A program made the position numbers and the translations under genes. Positions 54,054 through 63,780 of a stretch of 64,000 nucleotides of DNA are shown in pieces (positions within the stretch are counted from its first letter, which is position 1; every line of letters begins with the position of its first letter). The notes beneath the pieces were generated by a model that saw nothing but the letters and a program-made list of their open reading frames with translations, made no database searches and was not told the DNA's origin. The DNA comes from Yimella sp. cx-51 (GTDB taxonomy: Bacteria; Actinomycetota; Actinomycetes; Actinomycetales; Dermatophilaceae): contig NZ_CP072113.1 of the NCBI RefSeq assembly GCF_017654605.1, forward strand, positions 1,612,001 through 1,676,000. Reading direction: 5' to 3'.

Positions 54054-55211
54054 ATGCGCTTGCTCCACACCTCCGACTGGCACCTGGGACGTTCGTTCCA
54101 TGGCGTCGGGCTGCTTGATGCGCAGCGCACCTATCTCGACCACTTGGTGCAGGTAGTCCATGAGCATTCCGTCGACGTCGTGCTGGTGGCCGGCGACGTG
54201 TACGACCGCGCGTTGCCCGCTCCCGACACCGTCAGTGCGCTCGACCACGCGCTGGTGCAACTGCTCGACACCGGCGCTCAGGTAGTCATCTCCAGCGGCA
54301 ACCATGATTCGGCCCGACGTCTCGGCTTCGGCTCGCGCCTCCTGTCGCAGGTAGGCCTGCACATCGTCACCGATGTCAGTCAGATCGGGCAGCCGGTGCT
54401 CGTCGGCGACACCGCGATCCACGCCATCCCCTATCTGGAGCCGGCGGTCGTCGCTGATGCCCTGGGCGCCACCAAGCGCACCCACGCCGCCGTCATGCGA
54501 GCTGCCATGGAGAAGGTGCACGCGGCCTCGCCCGGTGATCGTGTCGTGGTGATGGCCCATGCTTTCGTGGCCGGTGCCACCACCAGCGACTCCGAGCGTG
54601 ATGTCTCGGTGGGAGGCCTGGGCGTCATCCCGGTCGATGTCTTCGACGGCATCGACTACGTCGCGCTCGGCCATCTGCACCGGCCGCAGCAGCTACGGCC
54701 GCACGTTCGCTACAGCGGTTCGCCGATGGCCTTCTCCTTCAGCGAGGCCGGCCAACAGAAGTCGTCCGTGCTGGTCGACCTCGAAGCCGGCACGCAAGAC
54801 GACATTCCTACGCCGGTGGCACGGCCGCTCGCCCGACTGCAGGGCGAATTGGAAGCACTGCTCGACGACCCCCAGCACGAGTGGGCCACCGATGCGTGGT
54901 GCGAAGTCACGCTCACCGACGCCTTACAACCGGTTTCGGCGATGGACCGCATCCGCAGCCGATTCCCGCACACGCTCGCGCTGCGTTTTGCACAGAACGC
55001 GTCGCCCGGCCAGACGACCAGCTACGCGCACCGCCTACGGGCTCGTGCCGATCTGGACGTATGCTGCGGCTTCGTTGAGCATGTGCGTTCCACACCGATG
55101 GACGACGCGGAGCTGACGCTCGTCGAGGACGGCCTGGCTGCGGTGCGCCTCGCCCGGCTGAGCGCTGACGACGAAGCCGGGGCCGACACCTCGCGGCAGG
55201 GCGTGGCGTGA
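54054..55211 (+). CDS. sbcD: SbcD nuclease subunit
   Basis: A 385-residue Mre11-type phosphodiesterase: LLHTSDWHLGRSFHG, VLVAGDVYDRALP, ISSGNHDSARRLG and DYVALGHLHRPQQL carry the conserved Asp, His and Asn metal ligands for two Mn ions. It partners SbcC to degrade DNA hairpins and double-strand ends. The last bases overlap the sbcC GTG start, so the complex is co-translated. Confidence 0.95.
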   Translation: MRLLHTSDWHLGRSFHGVGLLDAQRTYLDHLVQVVHEHSVDVVLVAGDVYDRALPAPDTVSALDHALVQLLDTGAQVVISSGNHDSARRLGFGSRLLSQVGLHIVTDVSQIGQPVLVGDTAIHAIPYLEPAVVADALGATKRTHAAVMRAAMEKVHAASPGDRVVVMAHAFVAGATTSDSERDVSVGGLGVIPVDVFDGIDYVALGHLHRPQQLRPHVRYSGSPMAFSFSEAGQQKSSVLVDLEAGTQDDIPTPVARPLARLQGELEALLDDPQHEWATDAWCEVTLTDALQPVSAMDRIRSRFPHTLALRFAQNASPGQTTSYAHRLRARADLDVCCGFVEHVRSTPMDDAELTLVEDGLAAVRLARLSADDEAGADTSRQGVA

Positions 55212-58200
55212 AGCTGCACCATCTGCAGTTGCGGGCTTTCGGACCCTTCGGCGGCGACGAGCAGATCGACTTCGACACCCTGGGAGCCAGCGGGCTGTTC
55301 CTCATGCACGGCCCGACCGGCAGCGGAAAGACGAGTGTGCTCGACGCCATCTGTTTCGCCCTCTTCGCCTCCGTGCCCGGCGGGCGCACCGGCCAGGCCG
55401 AACGTCTGGTCAGCGACCACGCCGAGGCCGGCACCAAGCCGATGGTGCGCCTGGAGTTCACCCTTGCCGGGCGACGCCTGCGCATCACCCGCACTCCTGC
55501 CCATCTTGCAGCCAAGAAGCGCGGCTCTGGCACCACCCGCAGGCAGCCCTCGGTGCTGATCGAGGAACGCCTCGCAGGCGCCTGGCACGCACTGAGCAAC
55601 CGCGCTGACGAGACCGCCGATCTGCTCGACGACCTCCTCGGCATGGGCCTGCACCAGTTCACCCAGGTGGTGCTGCTACCTCAGGGTGAATTCGCCGCCT
55701 TCCTGCGCGCGAAGGCCGACGACCGTGCGGCACTGCTGCAAAGACTCTTCGACATCTCCCGCTTCAGCGATCTCGAGGCGTGGCTCGCCCAGGAGCGCCG
55801 CGAATGCGTTGCCGCGGTCGCCGCCAATGACCAGGCCATCCAGACCGCCGTCGTGCGCGTCGAGGAGTCGTTGGTCGATCACGCGGCGGTGATCGAGCGC
55901 TGGCGCGCAGCAGAGGTCACCGCGCTGCCTGCGCAGATCGCGGCGACCGAAACCGTTGTCCAGCAGCAACTGACCGAGGCGATGGCACTCGCCGACGCCT
56001 CGGCCGCCGCCGCCGAAGCAGCGCAGACCGCCCACGACCACGCTGTGGTGGTGGCGCAGTTGCAACGTCAGGCCGGCGAAGCGCGTTCGGTGATCAAGGC
56101 GTGGTCCGAACAACAGGACGAGGCCGACGCGACCCGTTCCGCCCTCGACCAGCACGACCGCGCCCTGCGGGTCGTGCCCTTGCACCGGTCGGCGACCCGC
56201 GCGGCCACCCGGCTTGAGGCCCGCCGCAGCGAACTCACCGCACTCGAAACCGGCTTGCTGGCCGACCACGGCGAAGATGTCGACACCGACGAGCTGACGC
56301 GGGCGCTTGCTCGTGGTCGCGAGTCATTGCAGCTGGCTGGCGAAGCGATGCGCGAACATCGCAGGAGCAGCACCCGGCGTCCCGGGTGCGATCGTGACGT
56401 CGCTGCCGCACAACCTCACCGCGACGCGCTCGCCCACCAGATGGTCGACCTCGACATCCGGCTGACGATGCTCGACGACACCATCGCGGCGGCGCAGCAG
56501 GTCATCGATGAGTCTGCGCACTGCGAACGCCAACGTGAGCTGCTGGACGAATGGCGAACGGCCGAACGTGACCGCATCGGCGCCGAATCCGTGCGGGACG
56601 AAACAGCCACCCAGCAGTCGGACGCACGCACGAGGTTCACCGCCGCTGAGAGCACGGTGCTGCGCCTGCGGACACAGCGTCTGGCGGGCATGGCCGCCGA
56701 GCTGGCTGCTGGCCTCGACGACGACTCACCGTGCCCGGTGTGCGGATCATGCGAGCACCCACAACCAGCCACCCTTGCCGAACGCGTCACCCAGGAAGCC
56801 GTCGACGCCGCCGAACAAGCCGCGGCCACTTCCCGCACCCAACTGGACGACGCCTCCGCCCGTTTCGCCGCTGCACAGGCAAATGTGATCGCGGCGCAGA
56901 AACGTGCCGAACAGATCAGCACGCAGTGGGAGCAATTGGGCGGCAGCACCCTCGACCAAGCGAGCAGCCCTGCACTTCGACTCGAAGTTGAGGCTGCGGT
57001 GCGCGCGCTGCAGCAGGCGCGAACCACAACCAGAGCTGCCCGCACCGAACGCGCGACCATCGAACCCGAGGGTGATGCGCTGCGGAGCCGCCTGAAAGGT
57101 GCCGAGGAGTCGCTCACCGAAAAGCGTGCTGCCCTCGCCGCGCTCGACCGACAGATCGCCGAAGCCGACGACACCCGGCAGCGCGCCTGGCAGACCCACC
57201 TGGAGCGGTGCGTGTGCAGCGCCAGCGACCACGGCGTCGAGCAAGCCATCAGCCGCCACGCCGCCCTTGGTGATCGCCTGGCCGAGCTAGACCGCCGTCG
57301 TGCTGCGGTCGCCGTCCTGATCAGCGAGTTGGACGAGGCCACCACGTCGTTGAACCGTCAGGTCGAAGATGAAGGTTTTGACTGCCTGGACGACGCGCTC
57401 GCAGCGGTCATCCCGGCCGCACAGGCTCAACAGATGCGCAGCCAGTTGGCGCAGGCCGAAGCCGCCGTCGAGCGGGCCCGCGGCGTCCTGGCCCAATCCG
57501 ATGTCGCAGCGGCGGATGCCCTCGAGCCGATCGATCTGCCGAGCAGCGAGGCGCGTCGCCGAGAGGCGATGACTGCTGGGCGTCGGGCCCGCACCGCGCT
57601 GGACGACGTCCGGCGAGCAGCCCACAGCCTGCGACGACTCGACGCCGAAGTGACCACTTTGTTGCAGGCGTCCGCCCACGACCGCGACCGCCTCCCCGCG
57701 CTGCAGCGAATGGCCGACCTGGCGGCGGGTAGCGGCGACAACTCGTTGCGCATGCGACTGTCGGCCTACGTGCTGGCGGCGCGCCTCGAAGAAGTGACGG
57801 CGCTGGCCAACCACCAGCTGAGCGTGATGTCGGCCGGGCGTTACCAACTGGCCCACACCGACGCCCTGGCGCGTGGCGGGGCCCGCAGCGGCCTGAGCCT
57901 GCAGGTGCGCGACTCCTGGACGGGCACCAGCCGCGACACCGCGACGCTCTCCGGCGGCGAGACCTTCATGGTGTCGCTGGCCCTGGCGCTCGGCCTCGGT
58001 CAAGCCGTGCTGCACGACACCGGCGGACGTCCGCTGCAGACCCTCCTGGTCGACGAGGGCTTCGGCACGCTCGACGACGAATCCCTCGAACTGGTCATGC
58101 ACGTGCTCGACGAACTGCGCTCGGGCGGCCGCACGGTCGGCATCGTGAGCCATGTCGGAGAGCTGCGCATCCGGGTGCCTGCACAGATCCAGGTGCGCAA

Positions 58201-58243
58201 GACCGAGCAGGGATCGTCGGTGAGGGTACATGTCGCCGCCTGA
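55208..58243 (+). CDS. sbcC: SbcC ATPase subunit (Rad50-like)
   Basis: A 1011-residue SMC-like ATPase. Walker A GPTGSGKTSVLDAICFALF is near residue 38, the C-terminal half has the ABC signature (TLSGGETFMVSLALALGL) and Walker B (TLLVDEGFGTLDDESLE). Two long Ala/Glu/Arg-rich coiled coils meet at the zinc hook CPVCGSCEHP (Cys 509 and 512). GTG start at 55208. It powers SbcD nuclease activity in DNA repair. A hairpin follows directly after the stop. Confidence 0.95.
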   Translation: MKLHHLQLRAFGPFGGDEQIDFDTLGASGLFLMHGPTGSGKTSVLDAICFALFASVPGGRTGQAERLVSDHAEAGTKPMVRLEFTLAGRRLRITRTPAHLAAKKRGSGTTRRQPSVLIEERLAGAWHALSNRADETADLLDDLLGMGLHQFTQVVLLPQGEFAAFLRAKADDRAALLQRLFDISRFSDLEAWLAQERRECVAAVAANDQAIQTAVVRVEESLVDHAAVIERWRAAEVTALPAQIAATETVVQQQLTEAMALADASAAAAEAAQTAHDHAVVVAQLQRQAGEARSVIKAWSEQQDEADATRSALDQHDRALRVVPLHRSATRAATRLEARRSELTALETGLLADHGEDVDTDELTRALARGRESLQLAGEAMREHRRSSTRRPGCDRDVAAAQPHRDALAHQMVDLDIRLTMLDDTIAAAQQVIDESAHCERQRELLDEWRTAERDRIGAESVRDETATQQSDARTRFTAAESTVLRLRTQRLAGMAAELAAGLDDDSPCPVCGSCEHPQPATLAERVTQEAVDAAEQAAATSRTQLDDASARFAAAQANVIAAQKRAEQISTQWEQLGGSTLDQASSPALRLEVEAAVRALQQARTTTRAARTERATIEPEGDALRSRLKGAEESLTEKRAALAALDRQIAEADDTRQRAWQTHLERCVCSASDHGVEQAISRHAALGDRLAELDRRRAAVAVLISELDEATTSLNRQVEDEGFDCLDDALAAVIPAAQAQQMRSQLAQAEAAVERARGVLAQSDVAAADALEPIDLPSSEARRREAMTAGRRARTALDDVRRAAHSLRRLDAEVTTLLQASAHDRDRLPALQRMADLAAGSGDNSLRMRLSAYVLAARLEEVTALANHQLSVMSAGRYQLAHTDALARGGARSGLSLQVRDSWTGTSRDTATLSGGETFMVSLALALGLGQAVLHDTGGRPLQTLLVDEGFGTLDDESLELVMHVLDELRSGGRTVGIVSHVGELRIRVPAQIQVRKTEQGSSVRVHVAA

Positions 58244-58264
58244 GCCGCGCCATCCCGGCGCGGC
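58244..58264 (+). terminator. hairpin after sbcC
   Basis: Arms 58244-58251 and 58257-58264 pair perfectly with a 5-base loop, starting immediately after the sbcC stop codon. There is no T-run, so it may only weakly terminate. Confidence 0.45.
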
Positions 58265-58302
58265 CGTACGACGAGACAAACATCACGTGGAACACTTGCG
58301 CC

Positions 58303-59517
58303 ATGCGCACGATTCGTCAGTCCCGCAAACTTCAAGGCGTCCGTTACGACGTGCGCGGCCCCATCCTCGTCGAGGCCCAGCGACTGGAGGCTGAGGGTCA
58401 CCGCATCCTGAAGCTCAACATCGGCAACACCGCACCATTCGGCTTCGAAGCACCGGAGGCGATCGTCGCCGACATCGTGCAGGCGCTGCCTGACTCCCAG
58501 GGCTACAGCGATTCGCGCGGCATCTACAGTGCGCGCACCGCCGTGGCGCAGTACTACCAATCGAGAGGCTTCCGCGAAGCGGTCGTCGACGACGTCTACA
58601 TCGGCAATGGCGTTTCCGAGCTCATCTCTATGGTCTTGCAGACCTTCATCGACGACGGCAACGAGATCCTCGTGCCCGCGCCCGACTATCCCCTCTGGAC
58701 CGGCGCGGTGACCCTGTGTGGCGGGGTGCCGGTGCACTACCGGTGCGACGAGGAGAACGGCTGGAATCCCGACCTTGCCGACATCGAGTCGAAGATCACC
58801 GAGAACACTCACGCGCTGGTGATCATCAACCCCAACAACCCCACCGGCGCCGTCTACTCCGCCGACACGGTCAAGGGCTTGATCGACATCGCTCGTCGCC
58901 ACGATTTGGTGGTGATGGCTGACGAGATCTACGAGAAGATCATCTTCGATGGAGCCGAGCACCACCACGCCGCCACTTACGCCGGCGACGATGTGCTCTG
59001 CCTGACCTTCAGCGGCTTGTCGAAGGCCTACCGGGTGTGCGGTTACCGCGCCGGGTGGGTATTCGTCACCGGCCCGAAACACCTCGCCACCGATTTCCTC
59101 GAGGGGCTCACGTTGCTGGCAAATATGCGCATGTGCGCAAATGTTCCGGCACAACACGCAATCCAGACTGCCCTCGGCGGCTACCAGTCAGTGGACGACC
59201 TGTGCGCCCCGGGCGGCCGGTATTACGAGCAGTCCAAACTCGCCGCAACATTGCTGAACGACATTCCGGGCGTGAGTTGTGTTGAACCACGGGGAGCTTT
59301 GTACTGCTTTCCCAAGCTCGACCCCGCGGTCTACCCGATCAAGGACGATCAGCAGTTCGTCATCGACCTGCTGCGCGCCAAGAAGATCCTGGTCACCCAC
59401 GGCACCGGCTTCAACTGGTTCGAACCCGATCACTTCCGGCTCGTCACCCTCCCGGACGTCGAGACACTCACCGAGGCGATCGGCCGCATCGACGACTTCC
59501 TCGCCGCGATGCGCTGA
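58303..59517 (+). CDS. alaA: glutamate-pyruvate (alanine) aminotransferase, AlaA type
   Basis: A 404-residue class I/II PLP aminotransferase very close in pattern to E. coli AlaA: YDVRGPILVEAQRLEAEGHR, LKLNIGNTAPFGFEAPEA, PNNPTGAVYSADTV, the PLP Lys in SGLSKAYRVCGYRAGW, and NMRMCANVPAQHAIQTALGG. It interconverts pyruvate and alanine using glutamate. The stop codon lies inside a long inverted repeat (59511-59538). Confidence 0.92.
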   Translation: MRTIRQSRKLQGVRYDVRGPILVEAQRLEAEGHRILKLNIGNTAPFGFEAPEAIVADIVQALPDSQGYSDSRGIYSARTAVAQYYQSRGFREAVVDDVYIGNGVSELISMVLQTFIDDGNEILVPAPDYPLWTGAVTLCGGVPVHYRCDEENGWNPDLADIESKITENTHALVIINPNNPTGAVYSADTVKGLIDIARRHDLVVMADEIYEKIIFDGAEHHHAATYAGDDVLCLTFSGLSKAYRVCGYRAGWVFVTGPKHLATDFLEGLTLLANMRMCANVPAQHAIQTALGGYQSVDDLCAPGGRYYEQSKLAATLLNDIPGVSCVEPRGALYCFPKLDPAVYPIKDDQQFVIDLLRAKKILVTHGTGFNWFEPDHFRLVTLPDVETLTEAIGRIDDFLAAMR

Positions 59518-59538
59518 GGGCTGGTCAGCCCTCAGCGC
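59511..59538. terminator. 13-bp inverted repeat covering the alaA stop
   Basis: Arms 59511-59523 and 59526-59538 are perfectly complementary with a 2-base centre. It lies between two convergent genes, so it can terminate both; it overlaps the last two codons of alaA. Confidence 0.65.
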
Positions 59539-59546
59539 ACTCAGTC

Positions 59547-60362
59547 TCAGCCGTTCGACGACGCAGACTCACCGGAGCCGGTCGTCGATACCGACGCCTG
59601 AGTGCTCGTGGGAGCCGGGCTCGCAGTCGATGTCGGCACAGCCGTCGACGTCGGGGCCTGGGTGATCGAGCTCGACGACTTCGCTGATGGCGCGGGGGCG
59701 GTGCTGGTCGAAGGGATAGGCTGCACGTCGACGATCTTGCAATCCTTGCACGGTGGCGTGGCCGAAGCGGTTAACCCGAGCAACGGGTCGGGCGTGGGAC
59801 TGGAAATACCTTGCGACGGTATGTACCAACTGTACGGAGCCGTGCCGGCGATCGAAACATTGGAACTGTTCGGCTCACCCTCGATGCCGAAGTCGATCAC
59901 ACAGCAGGCATCTGCCGTCGCGGTCGCAGCAGGCATCTTGAGCACGACGTCCGCTACCTCACCTTCAGGATCGCTGATTGTGCCAATCGTGGTGCCAGTG
60001 CAGTTGACCGACCCCTGCACCGCCTTGACCTGCCACAAGCTGAACGGCCCGCCGCCCAGGCTGACCGTGGCGTCACGAATAGTGATCTCGGTGTCGTACG
60101 GGATGTTGTGGCACACCTGCACCCGCACCACGTAGCCCTTGGTGATGCCGGTCGGCTTCTCGCAGGAGGCACCCGGCGTCTTGCAGGCGACACCCAGCGG
60201 CTTAAACCACACCTGATACCCCGAAGCCGCGTGCGCCGCGACATGAGCTCCGAACGCGATGGTCGGTGCCGCCCACGCAACCCCTCGCGTGAGGTTGCGC
60301 CGGGTGACCCCTCGTCGCAGCTGGTCAGGATCGGTGTTGATCGGCGCTTTGATGGTGGTCAT
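59547..60362 (-). CDS. exported protein with a Ser/Thr/Pro-rich C-terminus
   Basis: A 271-residue protein. The N-terminus has a twin-Arg-like signal (TRRNLTRGVAWAAPTIAFG) and a cleavage site near AHAASG. The mature part contains several Cys (CKTPGASC, VNCTG, ACCVIDFG, CKDCKI), a beta-rich domain, and a ~55-residue Ser/Thr/Ala/Pro tail typical of wall-spanning linkers. AGGGAGAG precedes the ATG. No LPxTG or other anchor is seen. Function unknown; surface or secreted role inferred. Confidence 0.7.
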   Translation of the reverse strand: MTTIKAPINTDPDQLRRGVTRRNLTRGVAWAAPTIAFGAHVAAHAASGYQVWFKPLGVACKTPGASCEKPTGITKGYVVRVQVCHNIPYDTEITIRDATVSLGGGPFSLWQVKAVQGSVNCTGTTIGTISDPEGEVADVVLKMPAATATADACCVIDFGIEGEPNSSNVSIAGTAPYSWYIPSQGISSPTPDPLLGLTASATPPCKDCKIVDVQPIPSTSTAPAPSAKSSSSITQAPTSTAVPTSTASPAPTSTQASVSTTGSGESASSNG

Positions 60363-60565
60363 CGCTCTCCCTGGGTAGGTACAGGTGAAGTCAACCACCA
60401 TGTCCACTCACATATATGCAGTTTCATCGCATGAATTGGGAAATTGCGGATAATTCATGTGGTTGCAACTAACCTGTACCTGACACAACGAGTTTCTTCG
60501 TAAGGGTTTGCCCCAAATAGCACCCTTAAGGGTGAGTGAATTTCTTGAGACTCTATTGGTCATCG

Positions 60566-60604
60566 ATTCAGCCACCGATCCCGAAACGGGATCAGTGGCT
60601 GAAT
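60566..60604 (-). terminator. terminator of gcvP
   Basis: Arms 60566-60583 and 60587-60604 form an 18-bp stem with one mismatch and an AAA loop, 24 bases beyond the gcvP stop on the minus strand. Confidence 0.8.
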
Positions 60605-60627
60605 GAGTGCTCCGGACGTGGCGCCGA

Positions 60628-63498
60628 TCAGTCCTCGTACGCCTCCGGCGACGGGCACGAGCAGATCAGGTTGCGGTCGCCGTACGCACCGTCGACCCGG
60701 CGCACCGGCGCCCAGTACTTACGCAACGGGTCGAGGCCTGCCGGGTAGACCGCGTCCTCACGTGAGTACGGGTGGTCCCAGTCGCCGACCAGACTGCGGG
60801 CGGTGTGCGGTGCGTGCCGCAGGACGCTGTCCTGCGCCGGCACCTTGCCGTCGATGACTTCCTGGATCTCGGCACGAATCGCGATCATGGCGTCGCAGAA
60901 GCGGTCGATCTCCTCCAGCGACTCTGACTCGGTCGGCTCCACCATGAGCGTGCCCGCAACGGGGAAGGACATCGTGGGTGCGTGGAAGCCGAAGTCGATG
61001 AGGCGCTTGGCCACGTCGTCAACCGTGACGCCGGAGTCCTTCGTCAAACCGCGCAGGTCGAGGATGCACTCGTGCGCAACGAGGCCGCCTTCGCCGGTGT
61101 AGAGCACCGGGAAGTGCTCGTCCAGACGCTTGGCGATGTAGTTGGCGTTGACCACAGCTGCCTCGGTGGCTTCGGTGAGGCCCTCGCCGCCCATGAGCCG
61201 CACATAGGCCCAGGAGATCGGCAGGATCGAGGCCGAACCGAAGGGCGCGGCCGAGATCGGACCGACTCCGGTCTCCGGGCCGGCGTGTGCCGACAGCGGG
61301 TGGTTCGGCAGGAACGGCGCGAGGTGCGCGCGCACACCCACCGGACCGACACCGGGGCCACCGCCACCGTGCGGGATGCAGAACGTCTTGTGCAGGTTCA
61401 GGTGCGACACGTCGCCACCGAACTTGCCCGGCTGCGCCATGCCGACCAGGGCGTTGAGGTTGGCACCATCGACATACACCTGGCCGCCGGCTTCGTGCAC
61501 GAGGTCGCACAACTCCGTGATGGTGTCCTCGTACACACCGTGCGTCGAGGGATAGGTGACCATGATCGCGGCGAGGTTCTCGCCGTGTTGCTTGAGCTTC
61601 AGCTTCAGGTCGTCCATGTCGATCTCACCGGTCGGAGCGGTCTTGACCACCACGACCTTCAGGCCGGCCATCGCGGCCGAGGCAGCGTTGGTGCCGTGGG
61701 CCGATGCCGGGATCAGGCAGACATTGCGGTGGCTGTCGCCGTTCGACTCGTGGTAGGCGTGGATCGCCAGCAGGCCGGCGAACTCTCCCTGCGATCCGGC
61801 GTTCGGCTGCAGCGAGACCGCGTCGTAACCGGTGATCGCACACAGCCATTGCTCGAGTTCGCCGACCAGTTCACGAATGCCGACGGTCTGCTCCGCGGGC
61901 GCGAACGGGTGCAGGTTGGCGAACTCCGGCCAAGTCACCGACTCCATCTCGGTGGTGGCGTTGAGCTTCATCGTGCACGAGCCGAGCGGAATCATTCCGC
62001 GGTCGAGGGCGTAGTCGCGATCGGACAACGAGCGCAGGTAACGCAGCATCTGCGTCTCGCTGTGGTGGGAGTTGAACACCGGATGACCCAGGTACTCGGA
62101 CTCGCGGACCAGGGACGCAGCAAAGGTCGGCTCACCATCAGCCGGTACGGGCGCGTTGACACCGAAGGCTGCCGCGACACCGGCGAGTTCTTCGTCTGTC
62201 GTGGTCTCGTCGACGCTCACGCTCACGTGGTCTGCGTCGACCCGCCAGATGTTGATACCCCGATCAAGGGCCGCCTCGACGACGGAGTCGGCGCGTCCCT
62301 CGACGGAAACGGTGAGGGTGTCGAAGAAGCTGTCAGCGACGAGGTCGGCTCCACCTGCACGGAGCACTGCTGCCAGGCCGACTGCCTTGCCGTGCACCTC
62401 GGAGGCGATGCGGCGCAGGCCGGCGGGTCCGTGGTAGACGGCGTACATCGAGGCCATCACCGCCAGGAGCACCTGAGCGGTGCAGATGTTGCTGGTGGCC
62501 TTTTCCCGCCGGATGTGCTGCTCACGCGTCTGCAGAGCCAGGCGGAACGCGGGTGCGCCATCGGCGTCGACCGAGACACCGACGAGCCGGCCCGGGAGGT
62601 TGCGCTCGAGGCCCTCGCGCACACACATGTATCCCGCGTGCGGGCCGCCGAAGCCCATCGGAACACCGAAGCGCTGGCTGGTGCCGACGGCGATGTCGGC
62701 GCCCCACTCCCCCGGCGACTTCAGCAGGGTGAGCGCAAGCAGGTCTGCTGCGGCGGTCACGAGGCCACCCGCCTCGTGGGTTGCGGATGCCAGGGCACTC
62801 CAGTCGACGATCTCGCCGTTGGCGTTCGGGTACTGCACCACGACACCGAAGACCGGACGTTCACCAGCAGCGGCACGCAGTTCATCGGCGGTGGAGATCG
62901 AACGCAGATCGGCGACCACGAGTTCGATGCCGACGGCGTCGGCGCGTGTCTGGGTGACCGCGATCGACTGCGGCAACACCTGCGCGTCGACCAACAGCAC
63001 CGAGTCGTCCTTGGCACGGGTGGAACGGTGCATCAACGACATCGCCTCGGCGACCGCCGTGCCCTCGTCCAGCAGGCTCGCTGAGGAGGTCTGCAGACCG
63101 GTGAGGTCGGCGACCACCGTCTGGAAGTTGAGCAGGGCCTCGAGCCGCCCCTGTGAGATCTCGGGCTGGTAGGGCGTGTAAGCGGTGTACCAGGCGGGAT
63201 TCTCGAGGATGTTGCGCTTGATGACACCCGGCGTGTGGGTGCCGTAGTAGCCCAGACCGATCATCGAGGTCAGCACCTGGTTACGACCGGCCTTGTCGCG
63301 CAGCTCAGCCAGCACGGCCGCTTCGCTGGGGGCGACCACGACATCGAGAGCGTCCGACATCCGGATCGTGCCGGGGATGGCGCGGTCGATGAGTTCGGAC
63401 ACACTGGAATAACCGATTGTCTTGAGCATCGTGTCGACCTCGTCCTGGGCCGGGCCGATGTGACGGCTGACGAAATCGGGGGTGTTCTGGGACGTCAT
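60628..63498 (-). CDS. gcvP: glycine dehydrogenase (decarboxylating), P-protein
   Basis: A full-length 956-residue P-protein of the glycine cleavage system. [20 protein letters not shown] opens the N-terminal half; the C-terminal half holds the PLP Lys in [23 protein letters not shown]-dependent decarboxylation of glycine transfers the methylamine to the H-protein lipoyl arm. gcvT and gcvH are not in the window. GAAGGAAGAG precedes the ATG (63498), and a glycine riboswitch lies in the leader. Confidence 0.97.
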   Translation of the reverse strand: MTSQNTPDFVSRHIGPAQDEVDTMLKTIGYSSVSELIDRAIPGTIRMSDALDVVVAPSEAAVLAELRDKAGRNQVLTSMIGLGYYGTHTPGVIKRNILENPAWYTAYTPYQPEISQGRLEALLNFQTVVADLTGLQTSSASLLDEGTAVAEAMSLMHRSTRAKDDSVLLVDAQVLPQSIAVTQTRADAVGIELVVADLRSISTADELRAAAGERPVFGVVVQYPNANGEIVDWSALASATHEAGGLVTAAADLLALTLLKSPGEWGADIAVGTSQRFGVPMGFGGPHAGYMCVREGLERNLPGRLVGVSVDADGAPAFRLALQTREQHIRREKATSNICTAQVLLAVMASMYAVYHGPAGLRRIASEVHGKAVGLAAVLRAGGADLVADSFFDTLTVSVEGRADSVVEAALDRGINIWRVDADHVSVSVDETTTDEELAGVAAAFGVNAPVPADGEPTFAASLVRESEYLGHPVFNSHHSETQMLRYLRSLSDRDYALDRGMIPLGSCTMKLNATTEMESVTWPEFANLHPFAPAEQTVGIRELVGELEQWLCAITGYDAVSLQPNAGSQGEFAGLLAIHAYHESNGDSHRNVCLIPASAHGTNAASAAMAGLKVVVVKTAPTGEIDMDDLKLKLKQHGENLAAIMVTYPSTHGVYEDTITELCDLVHEAGGQVYVDGANLNALVGMAQPGKFGGDVSHLNLHKTFCIPHGGGGPGVGPVGVRAHLAPFLPNHPLSAHAGPETGVGPISAAPFGSASILPISWAYVRLMGGEGLTEATEAAVVNANYIAKRLDEHFPVLYTGEGGLVAHECILDLRGLTKDSGVTVDDVAKRLIDFGFHAPTMSFPVAGTLMVEPTESESLEEIDRFCDAMIAIRAEIQEVIDGKVPAQDSVLRHAPHTARSLVGDWDHPYSREDAVYPAGLDPLRKYWAPVRRVDGAYGDRNLICSCPSPEAYED

Positions 63499-63552
63499 GC
63501 TCTTCCTTCGACGAGGGTGCGATGCGGGCGCCTCCCCATCTGTCGGCGTGCG

Positions 63553-63660
63553 CCTTCAGAGCTGCCTCATCCGGGCGGTCCGGTGGCCTGAGAGGTTCTG
63601 GGGAGAATTGCCCCTTCGGCGCCACCACCGTTGTGGGCGGAGGACTCTCCCGCCCGGTGT
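63553..63660 (-). ncRNA. glycine riboswitch in the gcvP leader
   Basis: Read on the minus strand, the leader has the glycine-aptamer blocks GGGCGGGAGAG near the 5' end, GCGCCGAAGGGGCAA, then CTCTCAGGCCACCGGACCGC and the closing GAGGCAGCTCTGAAGG. These match the conserved core of the glycine riboswitch family. Only one aptamer is visible, rather than the common tandem pair. It starts about 8 bases after the predicted transcript start and ends 54 bases before the gcvP ATG, so it controls glycine breakdown by glycine level. Confidence 0.88.
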
Positions 63661-63674
63661 CGTGAGCTGCGCCA

Positions 63675-63680
63675 AATTTA
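63675..63680 (-). promoter_or_regulatory. candidate extended -10 of the gcvP promoter
   Basis: On the minus strand TAAATT is preceded by TGC, an extended -10 form. No good -35 is seen at 17 bases. Transcription would begin near 63668, just before the riboswitch. Confidence 0.4.
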
Positions 63681-63728
63681 GCATCGAGCGATCTGCATCA
63701 CTCCCCTGGCGTGAGGTGCCCACGCAAA

Positions 63729-63758
63729 GAACCCTCCGCCTGGGAAGGCGGAGGGTTC
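63729..63758 (-). terminator. terminator of the MerR-type gene
   Basis: Arms 63729-63741 and 63746-63758 pair perfectly with a 4-base loop. It lies 23 bases beyond the stop of the minus-strand gene at 63781 and upstream of the gcvP promoter. Confidence 0.8.
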
Positions 63759-63780
63759 GAGCGCGAGAAGTCGGTGCCGC

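Noticed and set aside
53895-54680. Upstream extension of the glutamate-cysteine ligase frame
   Set aside because: It runs antisense to SbcD; the ATG at 53894 has a good ribosome binding site and family similarity starts there.
60982-63084. 700-codon plus-strand open frame
   Set aside because: It is antisense to the fully conserved gcvP; its His/Val/Arg-rich composition is typical of a shadow frame.
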